Source of the DNA: Salegentibacter tibetensis
GTDB taxonomy: Bacteria > Bacteroidota > Bacteroidia > Flavobacteriales > Flavobacteriaceae
Assembly: GCF_020164485.1 (NCBI RefSeq)
Contig: NZ_JAIQZA010000012.1
Location: 1-64,000 of the forward strand
Direction of reading: 5' to 3'
Length of the DNA: 64,000 nucleotides
Positions within the stretch are counted from its first letter, which is position 1. Each line of letters opens with the position of its first letter. Made by a program: the position numbers and the translations under genes. Below, piece by piece: positions 42,239-50,135 of the stretch. The notes below the pieces were generated by a model. That model did not search any database. It worked only from the letters and a program-made list of their open reading frames with translations, and was not told the DNA's origin.

Positions 42239-44968
42239 TTATAATCTACGGTCTGGTTCTCTTCGTTTGTCATACTTGAGATCACTTAAGATTGCCGATT
42301 TAATCCCAATAAAGAAATACCAGGAGCGACGTTCACTGAACGGCACCCAGTTAAAACTTAATCGCCAGGTATTCAAATCCCGCTGGAATCTTAATTGGGT
42401 ATAGGTAAATCCTAATTCTTTTAAATCGTAACCTGAGGAGGCTCCAACTTGCCATTTAGGAGAAAGTTCTACATCTCCTGAAAACATTATGGAGTGGGAG
42501 GTTATCTCATTTTGTCGTGCGGTATTATTATAAGTCATGGTATATGACACACGCAAATCCCACGGTATTTTATAACTATACCAGTTGTCGTTTCTTTCCG
42601 GGCGATCTTCATCAGCAAAAGGATCGTCTTCTTCATCATAGAATTTTCCATCCAGATCAGATCCCTTCCCGAACAGGTCGTCTCTTCTTCCCCCACCACG
42701 ATAGGTGTCGTTATCTATATCATCTTCACTTTCGTCTTCGCCTTCGTCCTCAAAATCTTTACTGGAAAACGCATATCCAAAACTTACGTTTGCATTGGTA
42801 AACCTGAATAAACTCCCTCCATTATTTATGTTAAGCTGGTTGGTTCTTCGGTTATTGTTATCTAATGCATAGATATCCATATTTCCTGCAACGTTAATAT
42901 CCAGTTTATCTCGAACAATCGGGATGCTTCCCCTTAGGGCTATGGGCGAAAGTTTAGGTTGACCTGCTTCAGCGGCGAGATTATAAGCCGTACTCATGCT
43001 AAAGTTATTTAATAATGTGATCTTCTCCGGCTCTGTTGCGGTACTGTCCTTAGAACGCACTTTTGCTTCCAGGGTATTACTAAGACTAAGTCCCAGGGAA
43101 CTGGAAAATCTGTTTCCCGGAGCACCATATAAGGTCCCGCTAAACCTGGAATAATCTACCATATTGGTTTCCATTGGATTTGCCGGATTAAGTCGTTCGT
43201 AGGTATCGTAATATTGATCAAACGCCGGATTTACATTATAACTAATTGAAGGTCGCACTACGTGCCTAATAGCCTGTATTTTCTTATCCTTTCCAAAATT
43301 CTTTAAACCATACAAGGTTGTACCTATGCTGGTTCCAAAATTATATGTCCTGTAAGCATCAAATCCGTTGATGGTATCAGTTACAACTTGATTATTGAAC
43401 TCATCATAGGATTGCTCAAAGGTTTTAAAAACCCAGTTTTCTTCGTAATTGGCATTAGCACTAACACTTAAATAATTGAATAATTTAAAGTTGGTCGCTA
43501 CCGGAATGGAATGTTGAGCCCCATAATTTGCATCGCGAAACATTTCTGGTTTAAAAAACAGGGAATCTGTAGTTCTAATCTGGTTTTCCCCTCTTATATT
43601 ATACTGAAAGTTTATATTCTCAATAATTCCCTTTTTTGCACCGGTCTTTGGTGCAAAAGGATAAATTCTCGTCATACTGGCCTGCACGGTAGGCAAACTC
43701 ATATCAATAGTTTGTGTCCGTGTATTTTGACTATGCCGCGCGGCAACACTTAAATTAACCTGAGGTTCACCGGGAAATGTTTTGCTATATGAAACCGAAG
43801 AGCTTAAAGTGTTGGTTAAGAAATTACCGGTATTCATTTGATTTACTGATTGTTGGTAATAAGTACTGCTTCCCAGGTTTACAGAAGCATTAAATCTTGA
43901 ATTAGGATTTGCCTTGGCATCCTGATTATGTGACCATTGAATATTGTAAACAGATTGTTCGGCAAAATCCGGGAAACCTCGTTCGCTTTGAAAAAGGTTT
44001 TCATACCTAATTCTTACGTTTCCACGGAAGCTATAGCGTTTGGCGTAATTACTTTCCAGTCTTACCGCATAACTCCCATTTGTATAGTAATCCCCCAGGG
44101 TTAATAGATCTACATAGTCATTAATAGCAAAATAATACCCGCCGTTTTGAAGGAAATATCCACGCTGGCTATCCCCAAAACTGGGAATTATAAAACCCGA
44201 GGTTTCTTCTTCAGTTAACGGGAAATATCCAAAGGGGAGTCCTAAAGGAGTTGGTACATCGGCCAGGTACATATTTACAAAGCCGGCAACGATTTTCTTT
44301 TCAGGAACAAATTTAATTTTCCTGGCATAGAAGTAATAATCGGGGTTATCTAAATCTTCATCAGTAGTAAACCGCACATTTTGCATAAAGTAAACCGAAT
44401 CATTTTCACGTTTGGTTACTTCGCCTCTTACATTAAAACTAGCTTGCTGGGTCCTGGAATTATAAACCAAGGCTCTTTCAGTATCAAAATTAAAACGAAT
44501 AGAATCGGGTTCTACGGTTTGATTTCCCTGTACAAAAACCGGTTTTTGAGAATAGGTGCCCGTGGAATCGGGAATTCCATAAGCATAAACTTCATTTTTT
44601 TCATTGTCCATTATAATCAAACCCGCATTTATCTGCATATCCCCGTAGATAATTTGCGCTTCATTATAAAGATACATTCGGTTTTCTTTCTGACTAATGC
44701 GCATATAGTCTTTAGCTTCATATTTAACCACTCCGGTAATAAGCTGATTTCCCTGTTGTGGGACCTGAAGGGAGTCTCCAACAATGCTATCGGTGATTTT
44801 TATGCTTTCGGCAAGAGGTAAGGAGTCGCCAACGGTAACTAGAGAGTCCCTTTCTTTGGCATCTATGTTTATTTCTTTATCGGTTCCTATTTCCTGAGCG
44901 TTTAGACAAACGAGAGGAAGCAGTATAAAAATACAGCAAAAAAGTATATTAGGTATGTTTGTTTGCAA
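42239..44968 (-). CDS. lptD: LPS-assembly outer-membrane protein LptD
   Basis: 909 aa with a TTG start and signal peptide (ILFCCIFILLPLVCLNAQ). A short N-terminal OstA/LptA-like beta-jellyroll (about 75-240) is followed by a large C-terminal barrel with many alternating aromatic strands, ending in RRSWYFFIGIKSAILSD. An acidic, low-complexity loop (DEGEDESEDD, near 755) precedes the last strands. With LptE it inserts LPS in the outer leaflet. It is divergent from the amidase gene. A -7 word (CAAAATTA on the + strand, 45016-45023) may be its promoter. Confidence 0.9.
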   Translation of the reverse strand: MQTNIPNILFCCIFILLPLVCLNAQEIGTDKEINIDAKERDSLVTVGDSLPLAESIKITDSIVGDSLQVPQQGNQLITGVVKYEAKDYMRISQKENRMYLYNEAQIIYGDMQINAGLIIMDNEKNEVYAYGIPDSTGTYSQKPVFVQGNQTVEPDSIRFNFDTERALVYNSRTQQASFNVRGEVTKRENDSVYFMQNVRFTTDEDLDNPDYYFYARKIKFVPEKKIVAGFVNMYLADVPTPLGLPFGYFPLTEEETSGFIIPSFGDSQRGYFLQNGGYYFAINDYVDLLTLGDYYTNGSYAVRLESNYAKRYSFRGNVRIRYENLFQSERGFPDFAEQSVYNIQWSHNQDAKANPNSRFNASVNLGSSTYYQQSVNQMNTGNFLTNTLSSSVSYSKTFPGEPQVNLSVAARHSQNTRTQTIDMSLPTVQASMTRIYPFAPKTGAKKGIIENINFQYNIRGENQIRTTDSLFFKPEMFRDANYGAQHSIPVATNFKLFNYLSVSANANYEENWVFKTFEQSYDEFNNQVVTDTINGFDAYRTYNFGTSIGTTLYGLKNFGKDKKIQAIRHVVRPSISYNVNPAFDQYYDTYERLNPANPMETNMVDYSRFSGTLYGAPGNRFSSSLGLSLSNTLEAKVRSKDSTATEPEKITLLNNFSMSTAYNLAAEAGQPKLSPIALRGSIPIVRDKLDINVAGNMDIYALDNNNRRTNQLNINNGGSLFRFTNANVSFGYAFSSKDFEDEGEDESEDDIDNDTYRGGGRRDDLFGKGSDLDGKFYDEEDDPFADEDRPERNDNWYSYKIPWDLRVSYTMTYNNTARQNEITSHSIMFSGDVELSPKWQVGASSGYDLKELGFTYTQLRFQRDLNTWRLSFNWVPFSERRSWYFFIGIKSAILSDLKYDKRREPDRRL

Positions 44969-45015
44969 TGCTCTAAGTGCTATTTTTGTAAAGAATGGCT
45001 TGCTTTTTGCAATTT

Positions 45016-45023
45016 CAAAATTA
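45016..45023 (-). promoter_or_regulatory. -7 element of the LptD gene
   Basis: On the minus strand this reads TAATTTTG, matching TAnnTTTG. Transcription would begin near 45011, about 40 nt before the TTG start at 44968. No clear -33 TTTG is seen. Confidence 0.35.
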
Positions 45024-45104
45024 CATATATTTTTTCAGCTTAGATTTGAGATTGACTGAAAAAAGTAATTAAAATAATCAGCCTAAATTTAGCGTTATCT
45101 TTTT

Positions 45105-46211
45105 ATGAGAACGAACCTACTTAAACTTTTCGTATTTTTTTTCATTTTTCCTGCAAGCTTGCAGAATTTATTCGCTTTCAATGATAAGCCGCGAGACCGT
45201 TTCGTAGTGGTACTTGATGCAGGTCACGGAGGGAAAGATCCCGGTAATATGGGAAATGGTTTTAAGGAAAAAGATATTGCGCTCAATATTATTCTAAAAA
45301 TTGGCGAGGCTTTAGAAAAGCAAGGGGGTATAGAAGTGATTTATACCCGTGATTCTGATGTTTTTATTCCTTTAGATAAAAGGGCTAGGATTGCCAACGA
45401 GGCAAATGCCGATCTTTTTGTATCGGTACACTGTAATTCACATAACTCCCAGGCTTATGGCACCGAAACTTTTGTTTTAGGGCTTCATAAAACTGAAGAA
45501 AACTTTGAAATTGCAAAAAAGGAAAACTCGGTGATTTTTTTAGAGGAAGATTATGAAGTAACCTATGGAGGTTTTAATCCTAATTCTCCTGAATCTTATA
45601 TAGGGATGGCTTTAATGCAGGAAGAATATCTAAATCAAAGTATTCTTTTAGCCGATTTTGTACAGAAAAACTTCACGAACGATCTAAAAAGAAAGAATCG
45701 TGGTGTAAAACAAGCCGGATTCGTAGTATTAAAAATGGCGGTAATGCCAAGTGTTCTTATAGAAACAGGATTTTTAACCAATAATCACGAAGGCCCATAT
45801 TTAAATAGTGGAGGGGGGCAAAATAAAATGGCTGCTGCAATTGTAGAAGCTATAGAGAAATATGCGAATAGTATTAACTTATCTAACCTGGAAAGTATAG
45901 GAGGTGTATCGGCTCCGGTTCCAACCTCTCAAAGCGAGATTTATGAAGGAATTACTTTTAAAATCCAACTGGCAGCTGGTTCTAAACGACTGGAGACCAA
46001 ACCCTATAATTTTAAAGGTTTAAATAATGTAGAACGCGCAAGGGAAGATGGAATGTATAAGTATTATTACGGTGCCACTTCAGATTATATTAAAATAAAC
46101 AAACTTCATAGTGAGACAAAGCAAAATGGATATCCATCAAGTTATATCGTGGCTTTTAGGAATGGTAGCAAGATTACAGTTAATGAGGCGTTAAAATCTA
46201 AGGTGAATTAA
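45105..46211 (+). CDS. N-acetylmuramoyl-L-alanine amidase
   Basis: 368 aa. A signal peptide (about 1-25) precedes the Amidase_3 domain: VVVLDAGHGGKDPGNMG (zinc His), ADLFVSVHCNSHNS (second His) and SVLIETGFLTNNHE (catalytic Glu). The C-terminal region TFKIQLAAGSKRLE resembles a SPOR domain, which would bind septal glycan. It cleaves stem peptides from MurNAc during cell separation. It starts the run amidase-MlaD-Fe-S proteins. Confidence 0.92.
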   Translation: MRTNLLKLFVFFFIFPASLQNLFAFNDKPRDRFVVVLDAGHGGKDPGNMGNGFKEKDIALNIILKIGEALEKQGGIEVIYTRDSDVFIPLDKRARIANEANADLFVSVHCNSHNSQAYGTETFVLGLHKTEENFEIAKKENSVIFLEEDYEVTYGGFNPNSPESYIGMALMQEEYLNQSILLADFVQKNFTNDLKRKNRGVKQAGFVVLKMAVMPSVLIETGFLTNNHEGPYLNSGGGQNKMAAAIVEAIEKYANSINLSNLESIGGVSAPVPTSQSEIYEGITFKIQLAAGSKRLETKPYNFKGLNNVERAREDGMYKYYYGATSDYIKINKLHSETKQNGYPSSYIVAFRNGSKITVNEALKSKVN

Positions 46212-46233
46212 CGGCTCTTTTCTATTTTATTTC

Positions 46234-46241
46234 TAAATTTG
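46234..46241 (+). promoter_or_regulatory. -7 element upstream of the MlaD gene
   Basis: TAAATTTG matches TAnnTTTG, 23 nt before the TTG start at 46265. The -33 box is weak. Confidence 0.35.
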
Positions 46242-46264
46242 TCCGTATCCTAAAAAAATAGCTT

Positions 46265-47221
46265 TTGAAATTTACACGTGAAGTAAAAACTGCATTACTA
46301 GCAATAATTGCTATCCTCCTACTAATTTTTGGTTATAGTTTTTTAAAAGGTAAAAACCTTTTGGATTCCAGTAGAACATTTCATGCAATTTATAACGATG
46401 TAGAAGGATTATCTCCCTCCTCGGCTGTTACAATTAATGGACTCAAAGTTGGCCAGGTAACCAAAATCGGTTTTCTTGATGAACAGGGTACCCTTGTAGT
46501 TAGCTTTACTGTAGAAAATGACTTCCAGTTTTCAAACAATAGTACCGCTCAAATTTATGGTGGTAATATAATTGGCGGAAAATCTTTAGCTATTATTCCA
46601 GACTACGAGATTGATGAAATGGCAAAATCTGGAGATACTCTGCAAAGTGATATAGAAGAAGGAATCATGGAGTTGGTAAACGATAAGTTAACCCCGCTTC
46701 AGGACAAAGTTGAAAATACTATAGTTAGTGCCGATTCCCTGGTTACGGCAATTAATAGAATTCTGGATGACAGTACGAGATACAATATTCAAAACACTTT
46801 TAAGGATCTTAGCGCGACTGTAGCTTCATTTAAAGTAACCGCAAATGAATTGGAGGGAATTGTAGGCCGAAACTCGGGAAAACTGGATAGGACGTTCACC
46901 AATCTTGATGAAATGAGTACTAATTTCAACTCCTTTTCAGATACGCTAACTCAAATGGATATTGGAAAAATTACCAAGGATCTTGAAAAAGTAGTGGCCG
47001 ATTTTGAAAGTGTTTCAGATAAATTAAATAATAAAGAGGGTACCGCCGGGAAGTTAATTAATGATGATGCGGTTTATAACAACCTGGACAATGCTACTAA
47101 ACAGTTGGAACAATTACTTGAGGACGTAAAACTTAATCCTAAACGATATGTGCATTTCTCTGTCTTTGGAAAAAATGCAAGACCTTATCAGGAACCAGAA
47201 GAAGAGGATTCAATTAAATAA
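46265..47221 (+). CDS. MlaD/MCE-family lipid transport protein
   Basis: 318 aa with a TTG start. One N-terminal TM (about 8-26) anchors an MCE domain (AIYNDVEGLSPSSAVTINGL, then GQVTKIGF and GGNIIGGKSLAIIP). The C-terminal half is helical and Ser/Asn rich, and probably builds the periplasmic hexameric tube. Such proteins bind phospholipid for transport between inner and outer membrane. The partner Mla ATPase and permease are not in the window. Confidence 0.88.
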   Translation: MKFTREVKTALLAIIAILLLIFGYSFLKGKNLLDSSRTFHAIYNDVEGLSPSSAVTINGLKVGQVTKIGFLDEQGTLVVSFTVENDFQFSNNSTAQIYGGNIIGGKSLAIIPDYEIDEMAKSGDTLQSDIEEGIMELVNDKLTPLQDKVENTIVSADSLVTAINRILDDSTRYNIQNTFKDLSATVASFKVTANELEGIVGRNSGKLDRTFTNLDEMSTNFNSFSDTLTQMDIGKITKDLEKVVADFESVSDKLNNKEGTAGKLINDDAVYNNLDNATKQLEQLLEDVKLNPKRYVHFSVFGKNARPYQEPEEEDSIK

Positions 47222-47227
47222 CCAACT

Positions 47228-48568
47228 ATGCAAATTATTGCCCAAGTCTTATTTTTAATAGCCTTAGTAGTAGGTATCGGATTTTTTATACGGAACATCC
47301 GCAGGTTATTAAGAAATATCAAGTTAGGAAAAGAGGTAGACCGCAACGATAATAAAGGAGAACGTTTTGCTAAAATGGCAAGGATTGCTTTTGGCCAGAG
47401 CAAAATGGTTAAAAAACCGGTTTCTGGATTGCTTCACGTGATTGTTTACGTAGGTTTCATAATAATAAACATTGAAGTTCTTGAAATTATTATAGATGGT
47501 TTATTCGGTACTCACCGTGTCCTGTCTTTTATGGGCGGCTTCTACGATATACTTATTGCTTCTTTTGAAGTATTAGCTTTATTGGTTCTAATTGGAGTAA
47601 TTGTATTCTGGATAAGAAGAAATATCTTAAATATTTATCGCTTTTTAAGCCGGGAATTAAAGGGATGGCCTAAAAATGACGCCAATTACATTCTTTATTT
47701 TGAAATGGTACTTATGGTACTTTTCCTGGTAATGAACGCTACAGATTATCAGCTTCAGCTAAATGGAGCGCCGCATTATACGAGTGAAGCAGGAATAACC
47801 GGAAGTTTTCCAATAAGCCAGTTTTTGTTGCCTATTTTTGAAGGAATGAGTACTGCAACACTCATTATTATTGAAAGAGCAGCCTGGTGGTTGCATATTT
47901 TAGGAATTCTTTTCTTTTTAAATTACCTGTACTACTCCAAGCATTTGCATATTTTACTGGCTTTTCCAAATGTTTATTTTTCAAAGCTTCAGCCACAAGG
48001 AGAGATGAATAACCTGCAATCGGTTACCGACGAAGTTAAATTGATGATGGATCCCGATGCAGATCCTTTTGCTGCTCCTGCAGAAGAAGAGGAAGGTACT
48101 GAACCCGATAAGTTTGGAGCTTCAGATGTTTTTGATCTTAACCAGGTGCAATTATTAAACTCCTATACCTGCACCGAATGTGGAAGATGTACTGCAGAAT
48201 GTCCCGCCAACCAAACCGGTAAAAAGCTTTCTCCCAGAAAAATTATGATGGATACCCGTGATAGATTGGAAGAAGTAGGGGAGATCATCAATACAAAAGG
48301 AAAATACGAAGATAACGGGAAGCAATTACTGGACGATTTTATATTACGTGAAGAACTTTGGGCCTGTACTACCTGCAATGCTTGCGTGGAAGCCTGCCCG
48401 GTTGGCATAGATCCACTTTCTATAATTTTAGATATGCGTCGTTATTTAGTGATGGAAGAAAGTGCTGCTCCAAACGAACTTGCCATTGCAATGACCAATA
48501 TTGAAAACAATGGAGCACCCTGGCCTTACAATCAACAGGACCGATTGAACTGGGCGAAAGAAAATTAA
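47228..48568 (+). CDS. Membrane Fe-S oxidoreductase (HdrE/HdrD-like N part)
   Basis: 446 aa. About five to six TM helices (residues 5-240) resemble a nitrate-reductase-gamma/HdrE-like cytochrome b segment. Then come two 4Fe-4S motifs, CTECGRCTAECP and CTTCNACVEACP. An acidic linker (AAPAEEEEGTEPD) separates the two parts. Together with the next gene it forms a split heterodisulfide-reductase-like quinone oxidoreductase; donor and acceptor are unknown. It is 6 bp after mlaD. Confidence 0.82.
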   Translation: MQIIAQVLFLIALVVGIGFFIRNIRRLLRNIKLGKEVDRNDNKGERFAKMARIAFGQSKMVKKPVSGLLHVIVYVGFIIINIEVLEIIIDGLFGTHRVLSFMGGFYDILIASFEVLALLVLIGVIVFWIRRNILNIYRFLSRELKGWPKNDANYILYFEMVLMVLFLVMNATDYQLQLNGAPHYTSEAGITGSFPISQFLLPIFEGMSTATLIIIERAAWWLHILGILFFLNYLYYSKHLHILLAFPNVYFSKLQPQGEMNNLQSVTDEVKLMMDPDADPFAAPAEEEEGTEPDKFGASDVFDLNQVQLLNSYTCTECGRCTAECPANQTGKKLSPRKIMMDTRDRLEEVGEIINTKGKYEDNGKQLLDDFILREELWACTTCNACVEACPVGIDPLSIILDMRRYLVMEESAAPNELAIAMTNIENNGAPWPYNQQDRLNWAKEN

Positions 48569-48681
48569 TTTTTCTGAAAGTTTATTCAAAATCCTACAGG
48601 AAAGCACAGAAGGTTTTATAATAATATTTTTGAATCACTGGACTGAAAAAGTCTTTTGAATAAAATTAAAAGAGATTAGAT

Positions 48682-49473
48682 ATGGCAGAAGCATTGAAAG
48701 TACCAACAATGGCCGAGTATATGGCCGAAGGCAAAAAACCTGAAGTCTTATTTTGGGTTGGTTGCGCCGGTAGTTTTGATGACAGGGCAAAAAAGATCAC
48801 CAAAGCTTTTGTGAAACTTTTACACGAAGCGGGCGTAGATTTTGCTGTTTTAGGAACTGAAGAAAGTTGTACCGGAGATCCGGCAAAGCGTGCAGGGAAC
48901 GAATTTCTCTTCCAAATGCAGGCGGCTACGAATATTGAAGTCCTTAACGGTTATGAAATTGAAAAAGTAGTAACTGCTTGTCCACACTGCTTTAATACCA
49001 TAAAAAATGAATACCCTGCCTTAGGTGGAAATTACGAAGTAATGCACCATACGCAATTTTTAAAAGCTCTTCTAAACGAAGGAAAATTAAAGGTTGAAGG
49101 CGGGAAGTTTAAAGGAAAACGCATCACTTTTCACGATCCCTGTTATTTAGGCCGTGCTAACGGAGAATATGAGGCACCTCGTGACTTACTTAGAAAGCTT
49201 GAAGTAGAGCTAGTAGAAATGCGTAAATGTAAATCTAACGGACTTTGTTGCGGTGCCGGTGGAGGACAAATGTTCAAAGAGCCTGAGCCCGGTAATAAAG
49301 ATGTAAATATTGAAAGAACCGAGCAAGCTATGGAAGTAAAACCAGAAGTTATTGCTGCTGGTTGCCCGTTTTGCAACACGATGATGACAGATGGGGTAAA
49401 AGGTAAAGACAAAGAAGATAGCGTGGCTGTTATGGATGTAGCAGAGCTCATTGCTAATGCCCACGATCTCTAA
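48682..49473 (+). CDS. CCG-domain Fe-S protein (HdrB/GlpC-like)
   Basis: 263 aa with two cysteine-rich CCG domains: VGCAGSFDD...EESCTGD with TACPHCFNTI, then HDPCYLGR, GLCCGAGGG and AGCPFCNTM. These ligate a noncubane 4Fe-4S cluster in heterodisulfide reductase. It probably completes the dicluster protein encoded 113 bp upstream. A TATTTTTG word (48625-48632) in that gap could be an extra promoter. Confidence 0.85.
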   Translation: MAEALKVPTMAEYMAEGKKPEVLFWVGCAGSFDDRAKKITKAFVKLLHEAGVDFAVLGTEESCTGDPAKRAGNEFLFQMQAATNIEVLNGYEIEKVVTACPHCFNTIKNEYPALGGNYEVMHHTQFLKALLNEGKLKVEGGKFKGKRITFHDPCYLGRANGEYEAPRDLLRKLEVELVEMRKCKSNGLCCGAGGGQMFKEPEPGNKDVNIERTEQAMEVKPEVIAAGCPFCNTMMTDGVKGKDKEDSVAVMDVAELIANAHDL

Positions 49474-49505
49474 TAATCTTCCCAGATTGATATAAAATTT
49501 ATAAT

Positions 49506-49539
49506 TAAAAAAGCTTGAGATTTCTACTCAGGCTTTTTA
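49506..49539 (+). terminator. Rho-independent terminator
   Basis: AAAAAAGCTTGAG and CTCAGGCTTTTT form a stem with one wobble pair around the loop ATTTCTA, and the right arm ends in a T run. It ends the amidase-MlaD-Fe-S transcript. Confidence 0.7.
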
Positions 49540-49596
49540 GCATTTCACCTCTTACTTAGAGAGTGAAAAATCAAACGTTAAAACCCAAAACTATAC

Positions 49597-49626
49597 TTGG
49601 GACAACAGCTAAATCAGTTAGTTTTG
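49597..49626 (+). promoter_or_regulatory. Promoter of the 161-aa/GH3 operon
   Basis: TTG (49597-49599), a 19-bp spacer and TAGTTTTG (49619-49626) match the Bacteroidota promoter. The start codon follows at 49650. It stands directly after the terminator at 49506, so a new transcription unit begins here. Confidence 0.6.
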
Positions 49627-49649
49627 TAAAAATATAATTTAAGCAATTT

Positions 49650-50135
49650 ATGTTAGTACCATTCGAAAATCTACCCGATTCTTCAAGGGTTTGGATATAC
49701 CAGGCCAACCGTTCTTTTACAGCTGAAGAGTTGGAAGAAATACAAAGCCGCTTAGACCAGTTCGTAACACAATGGACTGCTCATGGAGCAGATTTACAGG
49801 CCGGTTATCTCATAAAATACAAGCGATTTATCGTTCTGGCTTTAGATCAGGAAATCAATGCAGCTACCGGCTGTTCTATAGATGCTTCTGTACATTTTAT
49901 TCAGCAATTAGAGAAGGAATTCAATGTAGACCTTCTGGATAAGATGAATGTTTCCTATAAACAGGGAGAATTCATAGCCTATAAAACGCTTACAGATTTT
50001 AGAAAAATGGCGAAACAAAAAGCCGTTTCTCCTAAAACCATCGTTTTTAATAATCTTGTAAACAATAAAGCCGAATTTCTTTCAGATTGGGAAGTTCCCG
50101 CTTCTGAAAGTTGGCATAATCGTTTCCTTAATTGA
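49650..50135 (+). CDS. Conserved Bacteroidota protein of unknown function
   Basis: 161 aa, soluble, no signal peptide. Close relatives are often labelled ABC transporter ATPase, but no Walker A, Walker B or signature motif is present, so that name is not supported. Conserved-looking blocks are RVWIYQANRSFT, GYLIKYKRFIVLALDQ and ATGCSIDASVHFIQ. It shares its stop with the start of the GH3 gene (TGATG), so translation is coupled. Confidence 0.75.
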   Translation: MLVPFENLPDSSRVWIYQANRSFTAEELEEIQSRLDQFVTQWTAHGADLQAGYLIKYKRFIVLALDQEINAATGCSIDASVHFIQQLEKEFNVDLLDKMNVSYKQGEFIAYKTLTDFRKMAKQKAVSPKTIVFNNLVNNKAEFLSDWEVPASESWHNRFLN